A DNA stretch of 12,687 bases from Treponema sp. (lineage in GTDB: Bacteria > Spirochaetota > Spirochaetia > Treponematales > Rectinemataceae), in contig JAFIHQ010000038.1 of NCBI GenBank assembly GCA_017849315.1, forward strand, positions 1 through 12,687. Direction: 5' to 3'. Below are positions 1-7,584 of this stretch, piece after piece. The position numbers and the translations under genes were made by a program. Every line of letters starts with the position of its first letter. Positions within the stretch are counted from its first letter, which is position 1. The notes beneath the pieces are model-generated. The model was not told where the DNA came from, did no database searches, and saw only the letters and a list, made by a program, of their open reading frames with translations.

Positions 1-692
1 CCAGGCGTACAATGGGTATGCAGATCGAGTGGAATTGCTACTTCATTTTTGATGGCCAAGACGAGTTTGGCCGCGGTGGCGGGGTCTATGAGGCCAGCCA
101 TATCCTTTATGGTGATCATATCGGCGCCAAGTGCCTCAAGTTCCTTCGCTTTCTTGACAAAATACTCTACCCCAAAAAGATTCAGGGGCAGGCGCTTGCC
201 GGCAAAGAAGGCTTTGGCTTTTTCCTTTAGGCTGAACTTAGGGTCTACGGTGTAACAAACGGCGCAGTCGGCCAGCCCCCCGGCCTCTTTGACGTAAACG
301 ATGGACGACTTCATGTTGTCGATATCGTTTAGAGCGTCGAAAATGCGCATTATTGAGATACCTGACTGTACGGCGTTGAAACAAAAACCCTTGATAACTT
401 CGTCGGGATAGGGACTGTAGCCAAAAAGATTGCGTCCGCGCGACAAGGCAGTGAGTTTGGATGCCTCTCCAATGCCAGCCTTGATGGTCTCCAACCTGTC
501 CCAGGGATTTTCCCCCAGGAAGCGCATGATTGCGTCGGGCACCGCGCCGCCCCATACTTCCATGGCATAAAAATGTGCTTCTTTGTAATCTGGAAGCACG
601 CGGGCAACCTGATCCTGATTCATGCGGGTTGCAAACTGCGACTGCTGTCCATCGCGGAGCGTCACGTCGCGGATCTTCAACTGTTTCTGCAT
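1..692 (-). CDS. Biotin-dependent carboxyltransferase, OadA/PycB/transcarboxylase-5S family (partial, 3' end outside window)
   Basis: Translating the minus strand from 692 gives 230 uninterrupted residues before the window edge. The protein is a TIM-barrel carboxyltransferase that exchanges a carboxyl group between carboxybiotin and pyruvate/oxaloacetate. Visible family signatures are VTLRDGQQS (residues 10-18, metal-binding Asp14), EVWGGA (45-50), RIFDALND (116-123), the IKDMAG loop with the lysine that is carbamylated in this family (Lys196), and the metal-binding HTH (His225, His227). The start is supported by GGAGG (minus strand, 705-701) eight bases upstream. Compared with the usual family pattern there are extra residues around 151-180 (after the CYTVDP stretch). 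Only the N-terminal half is seen, so I cannot tell whether a biotin domain is fused at the C-terminus, and pyruvate carboxylase B, oxaloacetate decarboxylase alpha and transcarboxylase 5S remain alternatives. It is divergent from the kor operon. Confidence 0.9.
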   Translation of the reverse strand, partial: MQKQLKIRDVTLRDGQQSQFATRMNQDQVARVLPDYKEAHFYAMEVWGGAVPDAIMRFLGENPWDRLETIKAGIGEASKLTALSRGRNLFGYSPYPDEVIKGFCFNAVQSGISIMRIFDALNDIDNMKSSIVYVKEAGGLADCAVCYTVDPKFSLKEKAKAFFAGKRLPLNLFGVEYFVKKAKELEALGADMITIKDMAGLIDPATAAKLVLAIKNEVAIPLDLHTHCTP

Positions 693-721
693 TGGATTAG
701 CCTCCATGCCATTTCTTTTGC

Positions 722-755
722 AGTATAGTATAGAACATCGGACTGAAAATCGGAA
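722..755 (-). promoter_or_regulatory. Candidate promoter for the minus-strand carboxyltransferase gene
   Basis: On the minus strand two overlapping TATACT hexamers occur (732-727 and 727-722). With the upstream one, a weak -35 (TTCCGA, 755-750) lies 17 bases away. Transcription would begin near 715-720, leaving a leader of about 25 bases that carries the GGAGG site. The -35 match is only three of six, so this rests mainly on the -10 and its position. Confidence 0.35.
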
Positions 756-813
756 GTCGGGCCGTGCCATCGACCCTGGCCGCGGCCTTTATGCCCTGTT
801 AAGCTCGATTTTT

Positions 814-842
814 TTGACAGAATTGGCTTCTTCGTATAGAAT
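814..842 (+). promoter_or_regulatory. Strong sigma-70-type promoter for the kor/mcm operon
   Basis: A perfect -35 box TTGACA (814-819) is followed after exactly 17 bases by TAGAAT (837-842), five of six matches to the -10 consensus. A start near 848-850 would give a leader of about 125 bases before korD at 974. An alternative -10 reading, TATAGA at 835-840, would have only a 15-base spacer. It is the best promoter-like sequence I found in the window and points into the long plus-strand operon. Confidence 0.7.
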
Positions 843-851
843 GAAGCCAAT
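822..851. promoter_or_regulatory. Inverted repeat overlapping the kor promoter -10 (probable operator)
   Basis: ATTGGCTTC (822-830) and GAAGCCAAT (843-851) are perfect reverse complements separated by 12 bases. The arm centres are 21 bp apart, about two helical turns, as expected for a dimeric regulator. The dyad covers the spacer, the whole -10 and the probable start site, so a bound protein would block RNA polymerase. Inner bases TTC/GAA can also pair. As the dyad lies at or upstream of the start site, an RNA role is unlikely. I saw no second copy in the window and no regulator gene is present here. Confidence 0.6.
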
Positions 852-973
852 GCCGCAACTTTTAATCTCTTGGAAGCATCACAAAATCATTTTTCTAAGA
901 TTCTCTCTTCCAGACTGATTGTAAGCCTGCCTGTATTGGCAGCGCGTGGCATGCAACTACATCGGGTGAGGGT

Positions 974-1252
974 ATGGCTGAACAGAAAAAAGGCTATTTT
1001 CATATCATCCGCGAAAAATACTGCAAAGGTTGCGGGATTTGTGTCGCTTTTTGTCCAAAACAAGTCCTTGCACTCAAGAACGGCAAGGTGTTTCCCGAAC
1101 GGCCACAACTTTGCATAGGGTGTCACATGTGCGAATATCGCTGTCCCGATTTTGCCATTGAAGTTAAGCCCATCGAGGAGAAACCCGAGAGCAGCGGATC
1201 GGACGTGTCGGCATACGATTTGAGCTTGCCACCGGAGGCGCATAATGGCTGA
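974..1252 (+). CDS. korD: 2-oxoacid:ferredoxin oxidoreductase, ferredoxin-like delta subunit
   Basis: A 92-residue protein with two complete [4Fe-4S] motifs: Cys17, 20, 23, 27 (CKGCGICVAFCP) and Cys47, 50, 53, 57 (CIGCHMCEYRCP). This is the electron-transfer subunit that carries electrons from the thiamine-diphosphate site of the Kor complex towards ferredoxin in the cytoplasm. A polar tail of about 30 residues follows the second cluster motif. GGTGAGGG directly upstream supports the start at 974. It is the first gene of the operon, about 125 bases after the mapped promoter-like site, and its end overlaps korA by eight bases, implying translational coupling. A lone ferredoxin is less likely given the D-A-B-C order. 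Confidence 0.93.
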   Translation: MAEQKKGYFHIIREKYCKGCGICVAFCPKQVLALKNGKVFPERPQLCIGCHMCEYRCPDFAIEVKPIEEKPESSGSDVSAYDLSLPPEAHNG

Positions 1253-2378
1253 AGTAGTAAAACTCTTGCAGGGCAACGAAGCTTGCACTCTGGGTGCCAT
1301 AGCTGCAGGCTTAGAATTCTATGCGGGCTATCCTATTACGCCATCGACAGAGATAGCGGAAATGTGTTCGGAGGAGCTGCCTAAAATTGGTGGCCGCTTT
1401 ATCCAGATGGAGGACGAGATCGGCTCCATTGCTGCCTGCATCGGGGCGTCATTGGCGGGCAAAAAGGCCATGACCGCTACATCGGGTCCTGGCTTTTCTC
1501 TCATGCAGGAGTCGATAGGTTACGCCAGTTTGTGCGAGATTCCTGTCGTGATTATTGATATGCAGCGCGTCGGACCTTCTACCGGCATGCCCACAAGCCC
1601 TGCCCAGGGAGACCTTATGCAGGCCCGATGGGGCACGCATGGAGATCATCCCATCGTAGTTCTTGCCCCCGGGAACGTCAAAGAGTGCTTTGAGCTTACG
1701 TTTAGGGCGTTCAAGATTGCCGAAGAGCTCCGAGTGCCGGTGATTGTCCTTGCGGACGAAGTCATTGGCCACATGCGGGAAAAAGTCGTAATGCCAGATC
1801 CTAAGAGCTATAAGATGCCAAAACGTGCCATGCCCAAGACGCCAAAGGGCTATAAACCTTACGAAGCGGACCCCGACGGGGGCGTGCCACTAATGGCGCC
1901 CTTTGGCACGGGTTATCGCTGGCATTGCACTGGCCTTACCCATGACGAGGCTGGGGCGCCCACGAGCAACCCCGATGTTGCGGACAGACTTGTAAGGCGG
2001 CTGGCCCGCAAGATCGATAAGCGGATGGACGAACTCGCGGATTACTTTGCAGAGAATACCGAAGACTGCGAGGTGGCGGTGGTGTCTTTTGGCTCTTCTG
2101 CCATGGCTGCACTGTCTGCAGTACGAAGGGCGCGACAAGAGGGACTTAAGGCCGGAATGGTGCGGCTTAAGACGATGTGGCCCTTCCCCGATGCAAAACT
2201 GCGGGAACTCACAAAGAGCGCCCATACAATCATTGTGCCGGAAATGAACTTAGGCCAGCTCGCTCTGGAAGTGGAGCGCGTTGTGGATTGCAAGCGCAAA
2301 GTGGTCAAGTTGGGAAAGGTCAATGGAGAACTCTTCCATCCTGATGAGATTTTTGCAGCCCTAAAGGAGGCCTTCTGA
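1245..2378 (+). CDS. korA: 2-oxoglutarate:ferredoxin oxidoreductase, alpha subunit
   Basis: A 377-residue subunit of the pyruvate/2-oxoacid:ferredoxin oxidoreductase family. The hallmark YPITPSTE lies at residues 29-36, followed by the QMEDEIGSI segment and the TSGPGFSLM stretch typical of the pyrimidine-binding domain. The C-terminal third resembles the family's domain II, with VVSFGSSA and a VRLKTMWPFP segment. With KorB it binds CoA and thiamine diphosphate and converts a 2-oxoacid plus CoA to acyl-CoA, CO2 and reduced ferredoxin. ACCGGAGG at 1231-1238 is the ribosome site, inside korD. The stop shares one base with the korB start (TGATG). Assignment to 2-oxoglutarate rather than branched-chain oxoacids rests on the methylmalonyl-CoA genes downstream, not on a residue I can name. 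Confidence 0.9.
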   Translation: MAEVVKLLQGNEACTLGAIAAGLEFYAGYPITPSTEIAEMCSEELPKIGGRFIQMEDEIGSIAACIGASLAGKKAMTATSGPGFSLMQESIGYASLCEIPVVIIDMQRVGPSTGMPTSPAQGDLMQARWGTHGDHPIVVLAPGNVKECFELTFRAFKIAEELRVPVIVLADEVIGHMREKVVMPDPKSYKMPKRAMPKTPKGYKPYEADPDGGVPLMAPFGTGYRWHCTGLTHDEAGAPTSNPDVADRLVRRLARKIDKRMDELADYFAENTEDCEVAVVSFGSSAMAALSAVRRARQEGLKAGMVRLKTMWPFPDAKLRELTKSAHTIIVPEMNLGQLALEVERVVDCKRKVVKLGKVNGELFHPDEIFAALKEAF

Positions 2379-3247
2379 TGGCAGAATTCCTCGATTACTT
2401 TAGAAAAGAACGCCTGCCTCATATCTGGTGCCCTGGCTGCGGACACGGTACCGTGGTTGGTGCGCTTGTTAGGGCAATCGATAAGCTCGGCCTGGACAAG
2501 AACAACATCGTTTTGGTCTCTGGCATCGGGTGCTCGTCACGGGCGGTTGGCTACCTCGATTTTGACACGCTGCATACCACACATGGTAGGGCGATAGCCT
2601 TTGCCACTGGCGTAAAACTGGCAAGACCCAATCTGCACGTCATCGTGCTTACGGGAGATGGTGACTGTGCAGCCATAGGTGGCAACCATTTTATCCACGC
2701 GGCACGCCGCAATATCGACATTACCACCATCATCATGAACAACTCGATTTATGGGATGACCTCTGGACAGTATTCGCCCACGACACCGCACGGAATGTAC
2801 GCTACCACCGCTCCGTATGGGAACGTTGAGTACGACTTTGACCTCTGCGAACTTGCAAAAGCTGCTGGAGCTACCTATGTGGCCCGGGCGACGAGTTATC
2901 ACGTTACGCTTTTAGAAAGCCTTATAGAAAAAGCAATAATGAACAAGGGCTTCTCCGTTGTGGAGGCCCTCACTCAGTGCCCAACTTACTTTGGCAGGAA
3001 GAACAAGATAGGCGGACCGGTGGAAGTGCTCAATTGGATTAAGGACCGCACCGTAAACGTCAAAGCCGTATCTTCTCTGCCACCAGAAAAGACAGAGGGC
3101 AAAATACTGATTGGAGAACTTTATAAGACCGAAAGACCTGAATACACAGCCTCCTACATGGAGATGTCGGCAAAAGTCCAGCGGACGTACAATGGGAGTT
3201 TCAAATCCAAGGGAGGAGAGCGCGGATGCGAGTCGAATTCAGACTAA
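2378..3247 (+). CDS. korB: 2-oxoglutarate:ferredoxin oxidoreductase, beta (thiamine diphosphate) subunit
   Basis: A 289-residue subunit with the N-terminal WCPGCGHG motif (17-24), the SGIGCSSR stretch (48-55), and the thiamine diphosphate/Mg site GDGD (93-96) with NNSIYGMTSGQ (121-131). It forms the catalytic site with KorA. Cys18, Cys21 and a further cysteine near 52 fit the cluster ligands known in this subunit family. The start overlaps the korA stop by one base. The last 22 bases overlap korC, whose ribosome site lies inside korB. The C-terminal tail (KSKGGERGCESNSD) is encoded over the korC ribosome-binding region and is probably unstructured. Confidence 0.92.
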   Translation: MAEFLDYFRKERLPHIWCPGCGHGTVVGALVRAIDKLGLDKNNIVLVSGIGCSSRAVGYLDFDTLHTTHGRAIAFATGVKLARPNLHVIVLTGDGDCAAIGGNHFIHAARRNIDITTIIMNNSIYGMTSGQYSPTTPHGMYATTAPYGNVEYDFDLCELAKAAGATYVARATSYHVTLLESLIEKAIMNKGFSVVEALTQCPTYFGRKNKIGGPVEVLNWIKDRTVNVKAVSSLPPEKTEGKILIGELYKTERPEYTASYMEMSAKVQRTYNGSFKSKGGERGCESNSD

Positions 3248-3753
3248 GCGGTTCAGGAGGACAAGGCCTGCTGCTCGCGGGCATTGTCCTGGCAGAAGCC
3301 GCGATCGAGGATGGAAAAAACGCCATTCAAACACAGAGCTATGGGCCAGAAGCCCGTGGAGGTTCAAGCAAAGCCGAGGTGATAATCTCTGACGAAGACA
3401 TAGATTATCCTAAAGCCACAGATCCAGACTATTTGCTTGCTCTTACTGACGATGCTTATCGGACCTATGGCCCTCTTATGAAAAAAGGCGTCATTATAAC
3501 CGATACGAGCGTAAAGCTGGACCCGAACATCAATGCCAAAACGATAGCCCTGCCAATCCTGCAGACAGCGGAAGAAGTGATAGGGAAAAAAGTTGTAGCC
3601 AATATTGTCGCCTTGGGAGCCTTGGCAGGGGTTTCTGGTATTGTGTCCGAGAAAGCTCTCAAACAGTCAGTGCTTTCCCGCGTTCCTAAAGGGACTGGTG
3701 AGCTCAATATGAATGCACTCAAGGCAGGGCTTGAACTCGCCAAGAATTCTTAA
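3226..3753 (+). CDS. korC: 2-oxoglutarate:ferredoxin oxidoreductase, gamma subunit
   Basis: A 175-residue protein of the POR/KOR gamma family. It shows the N-terminal glycine motif GSGGQG (9-14), SYGPEARGG (38-46) and the late VANIVALGAL segment that is common in the family. It completes the Kor heterotetramer and is thought to help form the CoA/subunit interface. GGGAGGAG at 3211-3218 precedes ATG 3226, which is inside the korB end. The next gene follows after 26 bases, so the Kor and mutase genes look like one transcript. Confidence 0.9.
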   Translation: MRVEFRLSGSGGQGLLLAGIVLAEAAIEDGKNAIQTQSYGPEARGGSSKAEVIISDEDIDYPKATDPDYLLALTDDAYRTYGPLMKKGVIITDTSVKLDPNINAKTIALPILQTAEEVIGKKVVANIVALGALAGVSGIVSEKALKQSVLSRVPKGTGELNMNALKAGLELAKNS

Positions 3754-3779
3754 GTGCTGATATTATAAGGAGTAATGGC

Positions 3780-5447
3780 ATGAGCGACAAGGAAGAGCTG
3801 GAAAAGGCCTTTAAAGCATGGGAAGAAAAGACAGACAAAGCGCTTGCCAAACATCCGGAACGCAAAGCGAAGTTTATGACAGGATCCAACACGCCGATAC
3901 AAAGAGTCTACACCCCTTTGGATACAGAGGATATAGATTATCTTGACGATTTGGGCCTGCCCGGCGAATTCCCTTTTACACGCGGAGTTCAGGCCACAAT
4001 GTACCGTGGCAAACTCTGGACCATGCGGCAATATGCTGGCTTTGGTACAGCTGAGGAGTCCAATGCCAGGTATAAGTACTTGCTCGCGCAAGGCCAAACG
4101 GGTCTGTCCGTCGCCTTCGACTTGCCCACGCAAATAGGGTACGATTCCGATCACCCCTTGGCCGCAGGTGAAGTAGGCAAAGTTGGGGTCGCCATAGACT
4201 CGCTGGAGGACATGGAGACACTTTTTGATGCGATTCCGCTGGACAAAGTGTCCACCAGCATGACGATCAATGCACCGGCTGCCGTGCTCCTTGCCATGTA
4301 CATAGCGGTTGCGGAGAAGGAGGGCATTCCGGCCAGTGCGCTAGATGGAACGATTCAAAATGATATCCTAAAAGAGTACGTTGCGCGCGGCACGTATATT
4401 TTCCCACCAAAACCGTCTATGAGGCTCATAACCGACATCTTTGCTTATTGTGCGCGGGAGGTTCCCAACTGGAATACAATTTCTATTTCCGGCTACCACA
4501 TTCGTGAGGCTGGGGCTACCGCGGTTCAGGAAGTGGCCTTTACGCTTGCGGATGGTATTGCCTATGTGGAGGCAGCTATCGCAGCGGGGCTGGACGTAGA
4601 CGATTTTGCTCCGAGGCTTTCTTTCTTTTTCAATGCGCATAACGATTTGTTCGAAGAAGTGGCCAAGTTCAGGGCAGCACGCCGTGTGTGGGCGCACATT
4701 ATGAAGGATCGCTTCCACGCCAAGAACCCCAAGAGCCAGACGTTGCGGTTCCACACGCAGACTGGAGGTTCGACGCTGACCGCGCAGCAGCCCAGCAACA
4801 ATGTGGTTCGCGTGGCAATTCAGGCGTTGGCCGCGGTGCTTGGTGGCACACAGTCTTTGCACACGAACTCCATGGACGAGGCGCTGGCATTGCCCTCCGA
4901 GGATTCGGTACGGCTTGCACTGCGTACGCAGCAGATTCTGGCTTACGAGTCCGGCGTTGCAGAGACAGTCGACCCATTGGCGGGCTCGTACTACGTAGAA
5001 AGTCTGACATCGTCGATAGAAAAAGACGTTCTGGCATATTTAGATAAAATAGATGCGATGGGCGGGGCGGTCAGGGCGATAGAACAGGGCTACATACAGC
5101 AGGAAATTCAAGACTCAGCCTATGCATGGCAGATGGATATGGAAAAAGGACAGCGGATTGTCGTGGGGCTTAACAAATTCCAGGCAAAAGAGGAACCGCC
5201 AAAGGGCCTATTGCGTGTAGACCCCTCGGTCCAGGAGCGGCAAGTGGCAAAACTGGGAAAGCTTAAGGCTCGCAGAGACAATGCTGCCGTGCAGGCCTGC
5301 CTTGAAAGGCTAAAAAAAGCGGCGGAAGGGACCGATAATTTGATGCCTCTAATTCTTGATTCAGTAAAAAGTTACGCTACGCTTGGGGAGATTTGTGACG
5401 TCTTGCGCACCGTTTTTGGCGAGTACAGCCCGAGCGTGACCTTCTAA
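3780..5447 (+). CDS. mcmA1: Methylmalonyl-CoA mutase, large (catalytic barrel) subunit
   Basis: A 555-residue protein matching the substrate-binding barrel of methylmalonyl-CoA mutase, without the B12-binding domain, which is the next gene. Motifs include TRGVQATMY (67-75), RQYAGFGT (83-90), IQND (192-195), YIFPPKPSMR (206-215) and GYHIREAGA (238-246). Numbering runs about four below the Propionibacterium enzyme, so Tyr85, Gln193, Arg203 and His240 line up with Tyr89, Gln197, Arg207 and His244. The Tyr/Arg pair is the one associated with methylmalonyl-CoA rather than isobutyryl-CoA. It interconverts succinyl-CoA and (R)-methylmalonyl-CoA, here probably towards methylmalonyl-CoA. AAGGAG at 3767-3772 lies seven bases before the start. 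The length is normal for split mutases. Confidence 0.95.
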   Translation: MSDKEELEKAFKAWEEKTDKALAKHPERKAKFMTGSNTPIQRVYTPLDTEDIDYLDDLGLPGEFPFTRGVQATMYRGKLWTMRQYAGFGTAEESNARYKYLLAQGQTGLSVAFDLPTQIGYDSDHPLAAGEVGKVGVAIDSLEDMETLFDAIPLDKVSTSMTINAPAAVLLAMYIAVAEKEGIPASALDGTIQNDILKEYVARGTYIFPPKPSMRLITDIFAYCAREVPNWNTISISGYHIREAGATAVQEVAFTLADGIAYVEAAIAAGLDVDDFAPRLSFFFNAHNDLFEEVAKFRAARRVWAHIMKDRFHAKNPKSQTLRFHTQTGGSTLTAQQPSNNVVRVAIQALAAVLGGTQSLHTNSMDEALALPSEDSVRLALRTQQILAYESGVAETVDPLAGSYYVESLTSSIEKDVLAYLDKIDAMGGAVRAIEQGYIQQEIQDSAYAWQMDMEKGQRIVVGLNKFQAKEEPPKGLLRVDPSVQERQVAKLGKLKARRDNAAVQACLERLKKAAEGTDNLMPLILDSVKSYATLGEICDVLRTVFGEYSPSVTF

Positions 5448-5459
5448 AAGGGGGATGGA

Positions 5460-5870
5460 ATGGACAGAAAAATCCGGGTTGTGGTCGCTAAGCCAGGACT
5501 CGATGGGCATGATCGCGGAGCCAAGGTTATCGCAAGGGCACTCAGGGACGCCGGTATGGAAGTAATCTATACCGGGTTGAGGCAGACCCCGGAGCAGATT
5601 GTAAATACGGCGCTGCAAGAAGATGCGGATGTTATAGCGCTTTCGATTTTGTCGGGTGCCCACAACTATCTTTTCCCTCGTGTGATGGAGCTGCTTAAAG
5701 AGAATGGCGCCGATGATATTCTGGTATTCGGCGGCGGCGTGATTCCGGAAGAGGATATCCCCTTCCTTAAATCGAAAGGCATTGCGGAGATTTTTGGGCC
5801 TGGAACGCCGACATCGGTCACGGTGGATTTTATTAAAGAGCATGTAAAACTGAATCTGGAAAACAAGTAG
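5460..5870 (+). CDS. mcmA2: Methylmalonyl-CoA mutase, B12-binding (small) subunit
   Basis: A 136-residue stand-alone cobalamin-binding domain. It contains the base-off/His-on signature DGHDRG (residues 15-20) with cobalt-coordinating His17, SILSGAHNYL (62-71) and the GGG stretch in VFGGGVIP that packs around the nucleotide tail. It supplies adenosylcobalamin to the barrel subunit encoded 12 bases upstream. A GGGGGA purine tract lies just before the ATG. The length fits the known two-gene form of the mutase found in archaea and many anaerobes, so this is not a truncation. Confidence 0.95.
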   Translation: MDRKIRVVVAKPGLDGHDRGAKVIARALRDAGMEVIYTGLRQTPEQIVNTALQEDADVIALSILSGAHNYLFPRVMELLKENGADDILVFGGGVIPEEDIPFLKSKGIAEIFGPGTPTSVTVDFIKEHVKLNLENK

Positions 5871-5888
5871 GGCGAGGAAAGTTTTTCC

Positions 5889-7031
5889 ATGATTGCTGGT
5901 GATGTTTCTGCGACTTCTGTGTCTTTTTCTGCTTCAGATGCCGCGTATGCCAAGTATGCGACGCTCGCGGAGCAGTGCAAGGCAGGCAATGTTCGGGCAA
6001 TAGCCAGACTCATCACAGGTTTGGAGAACGAGGAAAGGGCCGCCTATGCGGCCTTGAACCGGTTTGTGGGTAACGGGGCGGCCGCCCAGGTGATCGGGAT
6101 CACAGGGCCGCCTGGCGCCGGCAAGAGCACGCTCGTGGACAAGCTGGTGGCGAGGTTTAGGGAAGGCGGCAGGCGGGTAGGGGTTTTGGCGGTGGATCCG
6201 TCGAGTCCGTTTTCTGGAGGGGCGATCCTGGGCGACCGCCTCAGGATGCAGCGGCATGCAACCGATCCCGGTGTTTACATTCGCAGCCTTGCATCGCGCG
6301 GCGCTTTGGGTGGGGTTTCTCGTGCCACTGGTGCCGCAGTCCAGGTGCTTGAAGCAGCCGGGTATGACATCATTTTTGTAGAAACGGTCGGCGTTGGACA
6401 GTCCGAAATCGATATAGTGAAGATTGCAGATTGTGTCGTCCTGGTTTCGGTTCCAGGCCTTGGCGACGAGATTCAGATACTCAAGGCCGGCATAATGGAA
6501 ATTGGGGACATCTTTGTCGTCAACAAGGCCGATAGAGACGGTGCTGACCGTGTCGTTCGCGAAATTCGTGGGATGCTGGAGACTCAGTACGAGCTTAGCA
6601 AAGGGGAGAAGCTCGAAGCCGTCCCGGACACTTTAGCAGGTCGTCTTGTTGCTGCTGCAGGCGAGATGGAACATCATGCTGATGTGCATGCCTTTGACGA
6701 TAAGATTCCGCCGGTAGTCAAGACGGTCGCCGAAACAGGCTACGGAGTCGCAGAGCTCGCGGACGCGATAGCGGATTTCTTTGCAAAGGCTTCCGAGAGT
6801 GGCAGTGTGACTGATCGGCGAATAGCAAGGGCCCGCGTCCAAATTAAGGATCTTGTGGCTGAGCACATTTTGGAACGAATAGAAAACGGGCCAGGTGCCA
6901 CCGCGCTGAACGAGATGGCAAAGCGCGTCGTAGCCCACAAGACTGACTATTATTCAGCCTCTATGTTGTTATTGCATGAGATTCTATTGCAGGAAGGTGC
7001 AGGGGGAAACGATGAAGGTGTTAAAACTTGA
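5889..7031 (+). CDS. meaB: MeaB/ArgK-type G3E GTPase, chaperone of methylmalonyl-CoA mutase
   Basis: A 380-residue P-loop GTPase. Visible are Walker A GPPGAGKS (73-80), VDPSSPFSGGAILGDR (102-117), ETVGVGQ (165-171), and the base-recognition motif NKAD (212-215). The C-terminal dimerisation region follows. MeaB proteins bind methylmalonyl-CoA mutase and use GTP to gate cofactor loading and protect the enzyme. The genetic position directly behind both mutase genes fits this. Two features differ from the usual pattern: about 20 Ser/Ala-rich residues at the N-terminus, and about 35-40 extra residues (roughly 233-272, including EHHADVH) between NKAD and the PPVVKTVAETGYGV segment. The start at 5889 has a somewhat distant GAGG, so a later start is possible. 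The end overlaps mce by 20 bases. Confidence 0.92.
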   Translation: MIAGDVSATSVSFSASDAAYAKYATLAEQCKAGNVRAIARLITGLENEERAAYAALNRFVGNGAAAQVIGITGPPGAGKSTLVDKLVARFREGGRRVGVLAVDPSSPFSGGAILGDRLRMQRHATDPGVYIRSLASRGALGGVSRATGAAVQVLEAAGYDIIFVETVGVGQSEIDIVKIADCVVLVSVPGLGDEIQILKAGIMEIGDIFVVNKADRDGADRVVREIRGMLETQYELSKGEKLEAVPDTLAGRLVAAAGEMEHHADVHAFDDKIPPVVKTVAETGYGVAELADAIADFFAKASESGSVTDRRIARARVQIKDLVAEHILERIENGPGATALNEMAKRVVAHKTDYYSASMLLLHEILLQEGAGGNDEGVKT

Positions 7032-7449
7032 CCATGTGGGTATTGCAGTTGAAAAGATTGATGCGTCGCTTCCTGTTTGGGAAGGGCTAATGGGTATCCC
7101 GCTTAATGGTACAGAAGAGGTCGTGGAGCAAAAGGTAAGAACCGCGTTCCTGCCGATTGGCGACTCGGAAATAGAGTTGCTTGAATCCACCGACCCGGAA
7201 GGACCAATCGGCAAATTCCTCGCCGCCCGTGGCCAGGGCGTTCAGCACCTGGCGTTTCGCGTGGACGACATCGACGCGGCGCTCGCGGAGCTCAAGGCCA
7301 AGGGCGTCCGCCTCATCGACGAAACGCCGCGCTACGGGGCCGGCGGCGCCCGCATCGCATTCCTGCACCCCAAGGCCACGGGCGGCGTCCTTATAGAGCT
7401 TTGCGAGCGAAAGCCCCAGACCCAGACCGGCGGGGCAAGAGAGCGATAA
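7012..7449 (+). CDS. mce: Methylmalonyl-CoA epimerase
   Basis: A 145-residue vicinal-oxygen-chelate protein that interconverts (R)- and (S)-methylmalonyl-CoA, needed because the mutase and the decarboxylase use opposite isomers. It shows LDHVGIAV (6-13, metal ligand His8), GVQHLAFRVDD (76-86, His79) and GVLIELCE (125-132, Glu129). The frame stays open back to an ATG at 6976, but AGGGGGA at 7001-7007 and the family's usual N-terminus select ATG 7012. The gene overlaps meaB by 20 bases. Base composition is uneven: about 49% GC up to 7200, then about 69% over 7201-7440. The last 13 residues (KPQTQTGGARER) are an extra polar tail. Confidence 0.93.
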   Translation: MKVLKLDHVGIAVEKIDASLPVWEGLMGIPLNGTEEVVEQKVRTAFLPIGDSEIELLESTDPEGPIGKFLAARGQGVQHLAFRVDDIDAALAELKAKGVRLIDETPRYGAGGARIAFLHPKATGGVLIELCERKPQTQTGGARER

Positions 7450-7477
7450 TTGGGTTCGAAAAAGCAATAATTAGGTT

Positions 7478-7564
7478 TTTACGATATTCGAAATCTCATT
7501 TAAAGAATCAGCTATAGTACTGTTCATATATTCTCTGTTCTGTGTATAGTTTATTTACGATATT
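7478..7564 (+). repeat. 11-bp direct repeat TTTACGATATT (two copies)
   Basis: Identical copies at 7478-7488 and 7554-7564, 76 bases apart, in the AT-rich spacer. The second copy runs straight into the TATAAT at 7564. Possible regulator binding sites; a chance repeat in AT-rich DNA cannot be excluded. Confidence 0.45.
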
Positions 7565-7584
7565 ATAATAAGTTAATATATAAA
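7564..7584 (+). promoter_or_regulatory. Candidate -10 elements for the mmd operon
   Basis: A perfect TATAAT occurs at 7564-7569 and a TATAAA at 7579-7584 inside AT-rich DNA. Neither has a good -35: at 17 bases upstream of the first is TGTGTA. A start here would leave a leader of more than 200 bases before mmdA. AT-rich DNA produces such hexamers by chance, so the call is weak. Confidence 0.3.

Noticed and set aside
778..787. Perfect 10-bp palindrome GGCCGCGGCC in the divergent intergenic region
   Set aside because: It is simple GC-rich self-complementary sequence away from the promoter boxes; no second copy or regulatory geometry supports an operator.
850..918. Possible 22-residue leader peptide in the kor 5' leader
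   Set aside because: No ribosome site, no run of regulatory codons and no attenuator hairpin downstream.
927..942. Small hairpin CTGCC-6 nt-GGCAG in the kor leader
   Set aside because: Only five pairs and no following T-tract; not enough for a terminator or riboswitch.
3761..3766. TATTAT as an internal promoter before the mutase gene
   Set aside because: No -35 at a suitable distance, and the 26-base gap with a good ribosome site fits simple operon continuation.
4368..4862. 164-codon antisense frame within the mutase gene
   Set aside because: A shadow of the strongly supported mutase reading frame; no recognisable protein features.
6976..7011. Upstream start extending the epimerase by 12 residues
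   Set aside because: The AGGGGGA site at 7001-7007 and the family's N-terminus point to ATG 7012.
7452..7462. GGGTTCGAA resembling the T-loop of a tRNA
   Set aside because: Flanking bases do not form the T-stem or an acceptor stem, and the upstream sequence is the end of mce.
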